A stretch of 50,701 bases of DNA from a bacterium (GCA_022616075.1 JAKEFK010000202.1:1-50701), one strand, 5' to 3'; positions 34,295-41,505 are shown, counted from the first letter of the stretch. Notes: generated from the letters alone by a model not told the origin. Translations and numbers: made by a program.

Positions 34295-35740
34295 ATGGCC
34301 AGCGCGATGGAGCTTCAATGGATGCTTTTGCCATTTCTGGCTTGTCTCGTTCTCTCGATCATTCACGTTTACTTGGGCATCCACGTTATTGCTCGCAAAG
34401 TCATTTTCGTGGATCTGGCGCTTGCGCAAATCGCCGCTCTGGGCGCCACATATGCAACGACACTTGGCTATGATCCCTACGGCGATTCACTCAAAGTTTC
34501 TCTTTTCTCACTTCTCTTTACGTTTGTTGGCGCTGTAGTGTTTGCGATTGCAAGAATGCGCAAGGAGAAAGTTCCGCAGGAAGCTTTTATCGGCATTATT
34601 TATGCGGCAGCGACAGCAGCATCCATTTTGATTCTCTCTAAATCGGTCACGGGTGGAGAAGAATTAAGACACATGCTCGTTGGGGACTTGTTGCTTGTGA
34701 GCCGCGAATCCGTTCTCCAAGTGGCGATCTTGTACGCTTTTCTTGGCGTCTTTCACATCCTCTTTCGCAAGAAATTCATAGCAATTTCCATCGATCCAGA
34801 AGCGGCTGAAGCTTCTGGTATTCGTGTTCGTTTCTGGGATGTTTTGTTTTACATGTCCTTTGGCGTAGTCATCACCAAATCCGTTACCGTGGTTGGGGTG
34901 TTATTGGTTTTTTCGTATCTTGTGGTACCCGCTGTGGTTGCGCAGATGTGGGCGACTTCCGTATCCGGCCGTTTGTTTCTCGGTTGGGGTGTAGCTATCC
35001 TCGCAAGCACCGCGGGGATTGTCTGGTCTTTCTATTCGGATTATCCCACCGGCCCGGCTGTTGTTGTGATGCTCACGTTCTCACTCATCCTTTCTTCGAT
35101 TGTTTACTATCTGCGCTACTCAGTTTCTCGCGCGCAGGCGGTCTTTCAAATAGGCGCCATGGCAGTATTTCTGGTTCTCTTTTTCTTTGGTCTGTCACAG
35201 TTCAAAAAGGTTGAACACACAGAAACCAGGAAAGCTCCTGTCGATTTGCTCTTAGGGGAATTGAAGGAGGAGGACCAGACTCATCAATTGGATGCGGTTC
35301 AACACCTCGGTGAGATGCATGACTCCCGTATTGTTCCGGCCCTCACCGAGTTCCTGGAGAAAGCATCTTCCGAACAATTGGTGGAGGCTACGATCGAAGC
35401 TCTTGCAAAACAGAGTGATCCACGAGCCATCTCAGCGTTACGAGAAGCCGCAAAAAAGGATTACGACGAATTCATGAAACTTTCCATTGCGAATGCGCAA
35501 CTCAAAGTCGGTGATGCTCAAGGTGTTCTCACACTGATCAGGATTTTGGAAACGGAATCGGGCGCGTTTGCGCGCCAGCAAGCAGCTGATGCATTAGGGG
35601 AGCAGTCGGGAGTAAAATTCGGTTATAACGCTGAAAAATCAGTTGCAGAAAATGCCGTGGCCTTGAGGAAAATTCGCGCCTGGTGGGAGAACAGAGGAAG
35701 CAAACTGAAGTACAACAAGGATACCGGCAAATTCGAATGA
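34295..35740 (+). CDS. Zinc/manganese ABC permease fused to HEAT-like repeats
   Basis: 481 residues. The first 285 form a ZnuB/TroC-type permease: VDLALAQIAALGATYA is the ABC-3 signature, and eight to nine spans follow (VVGVLLVFSYLVVPAVVAQM). After a further membrane span, residues about 310-480 are soluble HEAT-like repeats (LDAVQHLGEMHDSRIVPALT; ATIEALAKQSDPRAISALRE). A cytosolic HEAT tail is unusual for this family and may bind a regulator. No ATPase gene lies in the operon; it must be supplied from elsewhere. Confidence 0.85.
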   Translation: MASAMELQWMLLPFLACLVLSIIHVYLGIHVIARKVIFVDLALAQIAALGATYATTLGYDPYGDSLKVSLFSLLFTFVGAVVFAIARMRKEKVPQEAFIGIIYAAATAASILILSKSVTGGEELRHMLVGDLLLVSRESVLQVAILYAFLGVFHILFRKKFIAISIDPEAAEASGIRVRFWDVLFYMSFGVVITKSVTVVGVLLVFSYLVVPAVVAQMWATSVSGRLFLGWGVAILASTAGIVWSFYSDYPTGPAVVVMLTFSLILSSIVYYLRYSVSRAQAVFQIGAMAVFLVLFFFGLSQFKKVEHTETRKAPVDLLLGELKEEDQTHQLDAVQHLGEMHDSRIVPALTEFLEKASSEQLVEATIEALAKQSDPRAISALREAAKKDYDEFMKLSIANAQLKVGDAQGVLTLIRILETESGAFARQQAADALGEQSGVKFGYNAEKSVAENAVALRKIRAWWENRGSKLKYNKDTGKFE

Positions 35741-35744
35741 TTCT

Positions 35745-35811
35745 TGAACAGAAGCTCGCAAAGTACGCAAAGATTAAAAATTCTTCGCGATCTTCGCGTT
35801 CTTCTGTTCAA
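35745..35811. repeat. CGCAAAG-type inverted repeat
   Basis: TTGAACAGAAGCTCGCAAAG on the left is nearly the reverse complement of the right arm (CTTCGCGTTCTTCTGTTCAA). The loop is ATTAAAAATT. It closely matches the element at 19131-19190. It lies 4 bp after the permease stop and can serve as a bidirectional terminator. Confidence 0.75.
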
Positions 35812-35817
35812 AAAAAG

Positions 35818-36348
35818 CTATGCCGGACGCAAATCAATATCGATATTTTCTTGCAACTCGATTTCATCCAACTGCATTCGCAATCGATTGATGCTGACTC
35901 CTGCCGGAATAGAAAGTTCTGCTTCCATTCGAAAAATCGGGGTGCCGCTGTCAGGAGCGGCGTAGGTCTCCGTCTCCATGGATTCAATGTTGATTCCAAG
36001 ATCGCTTAGGATCGTGCTCAAACGGTGCACAACTCCGGGATGGTCCAGACACGAAGCAGTAAAACGATAAGGCAAAGAGGGCTGAATTTTTTTTCGAACT
36101 CCCGGTTTTCGTACGTAAATATCCAGTCCGATATCCGAAGCAAGAGTCTGGCGCTTCTCTCCCAGCACGTTGATGTTTGCTGCTTCGCCCGAGACCAAAA
36201 CCATGAATGCAAACTCACCTGCAAGAACCGCCATTTTACTGTCTTCGATGTTGCAGCCGGATTGCTGGATGAATTCTGAAATTTTTTCTACAAGACCGAC
36301 GTGGTCCGCGCCCACTGCTATCAAAACAAGATTTTGACGTTCAGCCAT
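35818..36348 (-). CDS. Double ACT-domain protein, GcvR-like
   Basis: 176 residues holding two ACT domains: AVGADHVGLVEKISEFIQQS with GCNIEDSKMAVLAGEFAFMV, and ASCLDHPGVVHRLSTILSDL with GINIESMETE. Length and order match the glycine cleavage repressor GcvR, which binds an amino acid and acts through another regulator. No gcv gene is in the window. The call to the GcvR-like family is safe; the regulated pathway is inference. Confidence 0.82.
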   Translation of the reverse strand: MAERQNLVLIAVGADHVGLVEKISEFIQQSGCNIEDSKMAVLAGEFAFMVLVSGEAANINVLGEKRQTLASDIGLDIYVRKPGVRKKIQPSLPYRFTASCLDHPGVVHRLSTILSDLGINIESMETETYAAPDSGTPIFRMEAELSIPAGVSINRLRMQLDEIELQENIDIDLRPA

Positions 36349-36358
36349 GTTCTTAGTT

Positions 36359-36385
36359 TAAGGTTCAAGGTTCAAAGTTCAAAGT
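36359..36385. repeat. Seven-bp tandem microrepeat GGTTCAA/AGTTCAA
   Basis: About four tandem heptamers (AAGGTTC, AAGGTTC, AAAGTTC, AAAGTCA) fill the space between two minus-strand genes. It lacks an inverted partner. Confidence 0.6.
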
Positions 36386-36987
36386 CATTGTGGAAGACAC
36401 CGTATGTAATCCTCTGAAAGGATTTGCCGGAAAACATCTTTTAACCCTGAATGCATTTCATCAAGGATGAAGATCAAGTCTGAAACGTTCACAGGGCCGG
36501 GATTACGAGATTCCATATTTAGTTGTATGCAATAACCGTCGATTTGATCATCCCAATCCGGTTGTAACCAGACGCGGATTTCACCAAATTCATATCGATA
36601 GGTAAATTCCGTACGAAAAAATTCAATTCGGTCTTTCAATGAAGCAGGCATTTGAAAGCTGATGTTGAGATAGTTTTGAAAATTTCTGAGATCCTGCAGC
36701 GGGATCTCATTCGAATACGAAAGGGAAACGCCGGTTAGCTTTGTGATCCCAGCTGTATTCAAGATCATCGGCAATAGCGTACTCCAATGCTCTCGCAATC
36801 GCCCGAAACTTATTTTTTGACTGTTGTGTAGCTCGAGACGGTCGGAACGAATCACGATCGACTCCGATGGATGCATTGTTTGATCCCCGAATGCCAGACG
36901 ATCCTGGGCCGCCTCGTTTGGATCAAATTGCAACTGCAGAATAACTTCCAGCAGTGGTGGGCTGTCTTCTAATGCATCATTTGCCAT
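36385..36987 (-). CDS. TIGR04255-like protein of unknown function
   Basis: 200 residues without signal or membrane segments. The start PPLLEVILQLQFDPNEAAQD, the central TGVSLSYSNEI and the final HSGLKDVFRQILSEDYI resemble the TIGR04255 family, whose members often sit in accessory or defence-linked loci. Family members are usually about 230-270 residues, so this one is short. AAGGGCG precedes the ATG. The function is unknown. Its leader abuts the CGCGT array that follows tRNA-Arg. Confidence 0.55.
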   Translation of the reverse strand: MANDALEDSPPLLEVILQLQFDPNEAAQDRLAFGDQTMHPSESIVIRSDRLELHNSQKISFGRLREHWSTLLPMILNTAGITKLTGVSLSYSNEIPLQDLRNFQNYLNISFQMPASLKDRIEFFRTEFTYRYEFGEIRVWLQPDWDDQIDGYCIQLNMESRNPGPVNVSDLIFILDEMHSGLKDVFRQILSEDYIRCLPQ

Positions 36988-37001
36988 AACGCCCTTACCA
37001 G

Positions 37002-37044
37002 TGACGCGTAGACTCGCAGACGCGCAAACGCGTCGACGCTTTAG
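37002..37044. repeat. CGCGT-type octamer array, trailer side of tRNA-Arg(CCG)
   Basis: Units of about 8 bp run without spacers: ACGCGTAG, ACTCGCAG, ACGCGCAA, ACGCGTCG, ACGCTTTA. On the minus strand this is the immediate 3-prime trailer of the tRNA. Similar arrays follow tRNA-Arg(TCG) and tRNA-Arg(TCT), all ending GACGC..TAG next to the tRNA. Confidence 0.85.
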
Positions 37045-37117
37045 TGCGCCTGGAGGGACTCGAACCCCCGACCTACAGCTCCGGAGGCTGCCGCTCTATC
37101 CACTGAGCTACAGGCGC
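37045..37117 (-). tRNA. tRNA-Arg (anticodon CCG)
   Basis: The acceptor GCGCCTG pairs with CAGGCGC, the discriminator is A and there is no encoded CCA. The anticodon stem GCAGC/GCTGT holds loop CTCCGGA, reading CCG. The T loop is TTCGAGT. Octamer arrays touch both ends. It follows the S23-like gene on the same strand, and no separate promoter is seen between them. Confidence 0.96.
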
Positions 37118-37208
37118 AAGATCGTCTTCGCGTTGGCGCGTCGGTGCGTCTACGCGTCGTCTAGGCGTGCTCGCGTCTATTCGTCGAAGCGTTGATGCGT
37201 TCGCGCGC
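37118..37208. repeat. CGCGT-type octamer array, leader side of tRNA-Arg(CCG)
   Basis: About ten units (CGCGTTGG, CGCGTCGG, TGCGTCTA, CGCGTCGT and diverged followers) extend from the tRNA 5-prime end into the end of the S23-like gene. They encode its last dozen codons. The array is largely the reverse complement of the one on the other side of the tRNA. Confidence 0.85.
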
Positions 37209-37569
37209 TAGTTCGTAAATATTTTATCAGGTTTGAAAGCATGCGAGATGTATGGTCCGTTTCCTCATATAGTTGTTCGAATGAAACACAGGAGAAATAC
37301 TCCTGATCCAGAGCAATATAAGATTGACTCTGTAATTCTGCAGCTGAACCGCGCGAAATATACAAAAATTGAGTGAATTCTCTGTCCGTATGACGCGAAA
37401 ATCCTTCAGCTATATTCGAAAGAATGGAAACTGCAGCATTCCTCATTTGATTCCGCAGCCTGAAGTCCCTGTTAAATTGCGGGGCCTCTGTTAATCGGTA
37501 AACCAGCTTCGCAAGCTCTCGAGCTCTCTTCCAAACTTCTAAATCTTCAAATCGGCGGATCGTACTCAT
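37177..37569 (-). CDS. Four-helix-bundle protein, S23/23S-rRNA-intervening-sequence family
   Basis: 130 residues from the ATG at 37569, chosen because GAAGGAG lies 7 nt upstream. FEDLEVWKRARELAKLVYRL, the central RNAAVSILSNIAEGFSR and the late RMLSNLIKYLR are the signature of the S23/TIGR02436 family, homologous to Avd of diversity-generating retroelements. These small proteins form pentameric barrels and often bind nucleic acid. The tail after KYLR (TSARTHQRFDE) is encoded by the octamer array. The gene sits between two tRNA-Arg genes on the same strand, a setting I do not recognise for this family. No reverse transcriptase is nearby. Confidence 0.85.
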   Translation of the reverse strand: MSTIRRFEDLEVWKRARELAKLVYRLTEAPQFNRDFRLRNQMRNAAVSILSNIAEGFSRHTDREFTQFLYISRGSAAELQSQSYIALDQEYFSCVSFEQLYEETDHTSRMLSNLIKYLRTSARTHQRFDE

Positions 37570-37593
37570 GTGTTCACTCCTTCCCGCCAATTT

Positions 37594-37640
37594 GCGCGAC
37601 GCGACAGACGCGCAGACTCGAAGACGCATCGACGCTCTAG
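37594..37640. repeat. CGCGT-type octamer array, trailer side of tRNA-Arg(TCG)
   Basis: Units GACGCGAC, AGACGCGC, AGACTCGA, AGACGCAT, CGACGCTC end in TAGC at the tRNA. This matches the array after tRNA-Arg(CCG) in order and phase, with substitutions. The ribosome site of the S23-like gene starts 15 bp further on. Confidence 0.82.
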
Positions 37641-37714
37641 CGCGCCCGGAGAGACTCGAACTCCCGACCTACAGGTTCGAAGCCTGGCGCTCTATCCAGC
37701 TGAGCTACGGGCGC
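37641..37714 (-). tRNA. tRNA-Arg (anticodon TCG)
   Basis: The acceptor GCGCCCG pairs with CGGGCGC, the discriminator is G and there is no encoded CCA. The anticodon loop CTTCGAA reads TCG, and the T arm is GGGAGTTCGAGTCTCTC. It shares its acceptor and T arm with tRNA-Arg(TCT) at 40127, suggesting duplication. Octamer arrays bracket it. Confidence 0.96.
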
Positions 37715-37769
37715 AAAATCGTCTTCGCGTCGCGTGTCTACTCGTCGATGCATCTACGCGTCGCGTCGT
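37715..37769. repeat. CGCGT-type octamer array, leader side of tRNA-Arg(TCG)
   Basis: TCGTCTTCGCGT, then CGCGTGTC, TACTCGTC, GATGCATC, TACGCGTC and GCGTCG run from the tRNA 5-prime end to the -10 of the promoter at 37772. The array is therefore inside the predicted transcript as a leader of about 50 nt. Confidence 0.82.
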
Positions 37770-37771
37770 TA

Positions 37772-37800
37772 AGGATACAAAAAAAGGGAGGGCGTGGCAA
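37772..37800 (-). promoter_or_regulatory. Predicted promoter of tRNA-Arg(TCG) transcript
   Basis: On the minus strand TTGCCA (37800-37795) and TATCCT (37777-37772) are 17 bp apart. Initiation near 37765 would copy the leader array, the tRNA and the trailer array. The S23-like gene and tRNA-Arg(CCG) could lie on the same transcript. Confidence 0.5.
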
Positions 37801-37812
37801 ACGAACTATTTT

Positions 37813-37900
37813 CGCCACAGAGAACGCAAAGAGCGCAGAGGAAAAAAGAGATTATTTATTCTTTTCTTTCCTCTGCGATCTCTGCGGTCTCAGCGGTTAA
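37813..37900. repeat. CGCAGAG-type inverted repeat
   Basis: The left arm (CACAGAGAA, CGCAAAGAG, CGCAGAGG) pairs with the right arm (CCTCTGCGATCTCTGCGG and CAGCGGTT) around a T-rich loop. It is a relative of 31479-31557 and 44297-44368. It lies just beyond the PagL-like stop codon and may end that transcript. Confidence 0.75.
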
Positions 37901-37902
37901 TC

Positions 37903-38487
37903 TTAACGGAACCAGTGATAGCCCACAAACATCTGAACGCTATTGATCCCAGGGTTTGGGCTGTCGAGGCCGCCGTTCGAAATGTGCATGTACTTCAACG
38001 TGAGTGTGAAAGCTTGTCTTTGACCGGTCATTATGTGAAAACCAAAACCCGCTTGTGGAGTGAAATTGAAGGGAAAAGTTTTTTCGGGAACATCCTCAGA
38101 GGTCAGCAACATGCCTGCCCCCGCTTCAAAATAGGGAATCCATCTGTTGTGCGCCGAAGTGAAATTCCATTTCAAGATAATTGGTGTCACATCAAAACCG
38201 TAAACCGTGGAATCTTGAAATACAAAAAATGCCGGAATCGCTTCTACCGCATATTCCAATCGCCCTCGAAAAATTCCTTTGCCCAGATCTCCAGTCAATA
38301 CTTTGCCAATCCGCGCTCCAGTCAGCCAAAGCTGCGTATCAGCTGTGGTGCCGCTTACTCCGCTTCCTCCGCCTGTCCAGACTCCAACATTCCAGCTCCC
38401 CTTATTCAGTATCAAGCTTTCCTGAGCGCTGGAATGAGATGTAAAAGCTAACAAAAGGATGGACAGGAGAAAGAAAGACTTCGTCAT
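37903..38487 (-). CDS. Acyloxyacyl hydrolase, PagL-like lipid A 3-O-deacylase
   Basis: 194 residues. Signal peptide (FFLLSILLLAFTSHSSAQ), then an 8-strand outer-membrane barrel ending VGYHWFR. The active-site segment KYMHISNGGLDSPNPGINS gives His168, Ser170 and Asn171 in the order of the PagL H-x-S-N site. PagL removes the 3-linked acyl chain of lipid A, altering the surface and TLR4 recognition. Its ATG overlaps the regulator gene stop by 4 nt, so the two are translated together. Confidence 0.83.
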   Translation of the reverse strand: MTKSFFLLSILLLAFTSHSSAQESLILNKGSWNVGVWTGGGSGVSGTTADTQLWLTGARIGKVLTGDLGKGIFRGRLEYAVEAIPAFFVFQDSTVYGFDVTPIILKWNFTSAHNRWIPYFEAGAGMLLTSEDVPEKTFPFNFTPQAGFGFHIMTGQRQAFTLTLKYMHISNGGLDSPNPGINSVQMFVGYHWFR

Positions 38488-39869
38488 TGCCGGAAATCTT
38501 CTGCTTTTAAATTATGCTTCTTCATGAGGCGATAAAGCGTGCCTCTTGGAATTTCTGCTTTTCTTGCTGCCCGGGAAATATCTCCCAGACAAACCCGCAA
38601 TAGATTCGACAGATACCATTTTTCGAAGGCTGCCATTCTCTGCGCGCGAACTGTGAAGAAACCACCGCGATCACGCGAACGACGTTCTCCACCCTGAACA
38701 ACGATCTCATCCGGAAGATCATCCACAGTCAACAAGTGATGCGAACTCATAGCGAGAGCGCGTTTAATGACGTTCTGCAGTTCGCGTACATTCCCGGGCC
38801 AGGAGTAACGCATCAGAATCTCCGTAACTTCAGGTTCAATTTCCACCAGCCCTTTTCCCATCTGTTCTGCATACATAGTAACAAAATGGGAGACCAGCAA
38901 CGGAATATCTTCCGTTCTTTCCCTCAATGCCGGAAGTGAAATTCTGGCTACATTGATTCTGTAATAAAGATCGTTTCGGAACCGTTGTTCCCTGATTTCA
39001 TTTTCGAGGTTTCGTGAAGTGGCGACGATTACCCGAACATCCAGGTTGATCTCTTCTTTTCCGCCCACTCTGCGGATTTTTCTTTCCTGCAAAGCCCGTA
39101 GCAGTTTCGCCTGCAATCGGATTGGCAATTCACCAACTTCATCCATGAAGAAAGTACCTTTATTTGCGACTTCCAGAAGTCCAATGCTCCGGTTTTCCGC
39201 TCCAGTGAATGCTCCTTTTTCGTATCCGAACAATTCCGATTCCAGCAAATTTTCAGGTATAGCACCGCAATCAATCGCAACAAACCTGTTTTCTTTTCTG
39301 GGACTGCGATCATGAATGCTCCGGGCAACGAGTTCTTTGCCGGTGCCTGTTTCTCCAAAAATCAACACATCCAGATCGTTTTGCGAAACCATCTGGATGG
39401 TTTTAAATACTCCCCGCATTGCGGAACTTCGACCGACAATTCCATCCAGTGAATGCGAACGAACCATCTGCCACTGCAATGACTTGTATTCTTCACGTAA
39501 ACGTTTTGCTTCCAGTAAATGCCGGACCGTTGAAAGGAAATCATCAGGGAAAAAAGGTTTTGTTATGTAATCGGCGGATCCAAGCTTCATGCAATCAATG
39601 GCGGCTTTAACGCTGACCGATTCGGTAAGAAGCAAAATAGGAATGTTTGGATCTTTTTGACGAGCCACGCGAAACAATTCGCGAGTTTGTTCAGCAGGGA
39701 ATTGTGTATCAATTACGAGTAAATCCACATCTTCCTTTTGCAGCCTGTGAACGCCGTCTTTCGGGTTTTTGGCTGAATAAACTTCTGTCTCAGGAAGTTT
39801 CGTTAGCGTATGAGCGCAAAGATCAAGAATGCTTTCCTGTGCATCGACAACTAAAACCTGTGAAATCAT
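38484..39869 (-). CDS. Sigma-54-dependent response regulator, NtrC family
   Basis: 461 residues. The receiver (1-120) has Asp54, Thr82 and Lys104, but the second acidic residue of the Mg pocket is missing (VVDAQE at 6-12). The AAA+ domain has Walker A GETGTGKE (172-179), the sigma-54 contact loop GAFTGA (219-224), and FFMDEVGEL as Walker B. A Fis-type helix-turn-helix ends the protein (DISRAARKAEIPRGTLYRLM). No histidine kinase gene is adjacent. It is translationally coupled to the PagL-like gene, so it may control outer-membrane remodelling. Confidence 0.92.
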   Translation of the reverse strand: MISQVLVVDAQESILDLCAHTLTKLPETEVYSAKNPKDGVHRLQKEDVDLLVIDTQFPAEQTRELFRVARQKDPNIPILLLTESVSVKAAIDCMKLGSADYITKPFFPDDFLSTVRHLLEAKRLREEYKSLQWQMVRSHSLDGIVGRSSAMRGVFKTIQMVSQNDLDVLIFGETGTGKELVARSIHDRSPRKENRFVAIDCGAIPENLLESELFGYEKGAFTGAENRSIGLLEVANKGTFFMDEVGELPIRLQAKLLRALQERKIRRVGGKEEINLDVRVIVATSRNLENEIREQRFRNDLYYRINVARISLPALRERTEDIPLLVSHFVTMYAEQMGKGLVEIEPEVTEILMRYSWPGNVRELQNVIKRALAMSSHHLLTVDDLPDEIVVQGGERRSRDRGGFFTVRAQRMAAFEKWYLSNLLRVCLGDISRAARKAEIPRGTLYRLMKKHNLKAEDFRQ

Positions 39870-39899
39870 ATATCAGTCATCATTCGGTTCATTTTCGAA

Positions 39900-39973
39900 G
39901 GTGAGTGAGGGGACTCGAACCCCCGACCACTGGAGCCACAATCCAGTGCTCTGCCAACTGAGCTACACTCACC
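39900..39973 (-). tRNA. tRNA-His (anticodon GTG)
   Basis: The acceptor GTGAGTG pairs with CACTCAC. An extra 5-prime G (opposite 39973) faces discriminator C, the diagnostic His feature. The anticodon stem CTGGA/TCCAG holds loop TTGTGGC, reading GTG. It is not bracketed by octamer arrays on its 3-prime side, unlike the Arg and Pro genes. Confidence 0.96.
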
Positions 39974-39987
39974 AAACAAGCTTCCCT

Positions 39988-40016
39988 AATATATCGACAA
40001 CCTCAAATCGAGTCAA
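39988..40016 (-). promoter_or_regulatory. Promoter of tRNA-His
   Basis: TTGACT (40016-40011) and TATATT (39993-39988) on the minus strand are 17 bp apart. The -10 ends about 15 nt before the mature 5-prime end. This is a near-consensus sigma-70-type promoter. Confidence 0.7.
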
Positions 40017-40126
40017 AACGACGCGCAAGAACGTCTTCGCGTTGACGCGTCTTTGCGTTCCCGCGTCCAATCTGCGTATCCAATGACGCGATAGACACGC
40101 AGACTCGCGACGCGTCGACGCTTCAG
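40017..40126. repeat. Octamer arrays: orphan leader-type arm plus trailer of tRNA-Arg(TCT)
   Basis: 40083-40126 is the trailer array of tRNA-Arg(TCT) (GACGCGAT, AGACACGC, AGACTCGC, GACGCGTC, GACGCTTC, AG). 40024-40072 is a leader-type arm, GCGCAAGAACGTCTTCGCGT and on. It matches the sequence after tRNA-Arg(CCG), including the four terminal tRNA bases, yet no tRNA precedes it. It looks like the remains of a deleted unit. Confidence 0.75.
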
Positions 40127-40200
40127 CGCGCCCGGAGAGACTCGAACTCCCGACCCTCTGCTTAGAAGGCAGATGCTCTATCCAGCTGAGCTACGGGCGC
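40127..40200 (-). tRNA. tRNA-Arg (anticodon TCT)
   Basis: The acceptor GCGCCCG pairs with CGGGCGC, the discriminator is G and there is no CCA. The anticodon loop CTTCTAA reads TCT. The body is nearly the same as tRNA-Arg(TCG) outside the anticodon arm. It lies between octamer arrays and 101 bp after tRNA-Pro on the same strand, so the two are probably co-transcribed. Confidence 0.96.
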
Positions 40201-40375
<175 letters not shown>

Positions 40376-40575
40376 AAAAGCCCACATCCATTATATATCC
40401 ATGGCCTGCGAGCGTCGCCCATAGAACCATTTAGCGGGAATGCGTCATTCAGACAATAGAATTGGAAGATGAGGCAATCAGAAAATAACACACAGACAGG
40501 AACCTGTCAAACTTCTGTAATGGAACTTGTTACTGTCTTTTTTAATGATAAACTTTTTTAAAGAGAAGAAGTTCT

Positions 40576-40734
40576 ATGGAAAAAGACAGTAAGACCAAAA
40601 TCGGTGAGAAAGTTCAAGAAACGGGAAACTACGTTTGCGACAACTGTGGTCATTACCAGTATTTTGAAAGGGGAGACGATTTCGAAGATTGCCACTCATG
40701 CTATGAGCCAGACATAGTCTGGGAAGAAGAATAA
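40576..40734 (+). CDS. Small zinc-ribbon protein (52 residues)
   Basis: A short frame with GAGAAG 9 nt before its ATG. Two knuckles, YVCDNCGHYQYF and EDCHSCYE (Cys21, Cys24, Cys39, Cys42), form a zinc ribbon with a strongly acidic C-terminus (VWEEE). It resembles DUF1451-like or rubredoxin-like single-ribbon proteins. No partner is suggested, since both neighbours are on the minus strand or are tRNA genes. The Cys spacing and ribosome site support a real gene. Confidence 0.65.
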   Translation: MEKDSKTKIGEKVQETGNYVCDNCGHYQYFERGDDFEDCHSCYEPDIVWEEE

Positions 40735-40747
40735 AACAGATGTGCGG

Positions 40748-41380
40748 CTAGGGTGCAAAAACGAGAAGGATTAAACCGATTGCGGCCAGCACCAGGATTG
40801 CGCCGATCCCTAACCAGATGTAATCAGTAAACGCAGATGATGTCTTACCTTCGGGAATAACAACGGCTTGTCTTGGCGCAACATGAGCCGGTGGAGGTTC
40901 AGGTTTTGGCTGTTCAACAGCCGGAGATTCGGCCGGTTTCTCCGGGCTTGGAGCCGCCTGTTTTGGTTTTTGCTCTTCCGCAGGCTTTGACGCCCCAAGA
41001 TCGGGCGCCGTGCCTGATCCTATTTTTTTCTGAGCAGGTGGTTGCGCCGATACCTCAATCATTGTATCCATCGATTCGTCTTCTACGACGAATTGAATGG
41101 TGTAGGGAGAAACAGTAATTAAATCTTTGTCTTGCAGAGAATATTTTTCCCTTGCGACCAGTTGCGCTCCATTCAGCAGAGTCCCATTCGTGCTTCCCAG
41201 ATCCATCACAAAGTATTCATTGTTTTCGAAAACAAAAGCGGCATGGCTTCCCGAAATCTCAGCGCGGTTGAAAGATAAATCATTGCTCGGCTTGCGCCCG
41301 ATGGTGATGCTGGGACGGTCAAACGGAACTTCCTGCACCGTTTGACGATCTTTAGAAGTAAGAACCAGTTTTGCTTTCAT
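40748..41380 (-). CDS. FHA-domain protein with C-terminal membrane anchor
   Basis: 210 residues. The N-terminal FHA domain (about 20-95) shows ITIGRKPSND, ISGSHAAFVF and LGSTNGTLLNG, the phosphothreonine-binding set. A Pro/Ala/Glu/Lys-rich linker (about 110-175) leads to one membrane span (YIWLGIGAILVLAAIGLILL) and a very short tail. It is probably tail-anchored with the FHA domain in the cytosol, reading Ser/Thr-kinase signals. It lies downstream of a larger FHA gene, separated by a MITE-like insert. Confidence 0.86.
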   Translation of the reverse strand: MKAKLVLTSKDRQTVQEVPFDRPSITIGRKPSNDLSFNRAEISGSHAAFVFENNEYFVMDLGSTNGTLLNGAQLVAREKYSLQDKDLITVSPYTIQFVVEDESMDTMIEVSAQPPAQKKIGSGTAPDLGASKPAEEQKPKQAAPSPEKPAESPAVEQPKPEPPPAHVAPRQAVVIPEGKTSSAFTDYIWLGIGAILVLAAIGLILLVFAP

Positions 41381-41401
41381 ATTGAAACTTTAACGCAGCT
41401 C

Positions 41402-41505
41402 GTAGTTACAGAGCATTTGCCACGGAAAAGAACGGCCATATTAGCGATTTTGTTCATATCAAATACAACATAATCCGATGACGGTGGCAAATGCTCTGCC
41501 ACTAC
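41402..41505. mobile_element. MITE-like element, second copy (short)
   Basis: GTAGTTACAGAGCATTTGCC on the left and, in reverse, GTAGTGGCAGAGCATTTGCC on the right form 22-bp terminal repeats with two mismatches. They enclose about 60 bp without genes. The ends match the element at 20577-20784. The right repeat supplies the TAG stop of the FHA gene ending at 41502. Confidence 0.65.

Noticed and set aside
35745-35811. Intrinsic terminator after the metal permease
   Set aside because: The stem is strong and may stop transcription, but there is no proper T-run, and the same element occurs elsewhere as a dispersed repeat, so it is listed as a repeat.
37177-37569. Diversity-generating retroelement (because of the Avd-like protein)
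   Set aside because: No reverse transcriptase and no template/variable repeat pair was seen within the window.
37570-38451. Plus-strand open frame of 293 codons
   Set aside because: It runs antisense through tRNA-Arg(TCG), a hairpin repeat and the PagL-like gene; no real protein would be expected.
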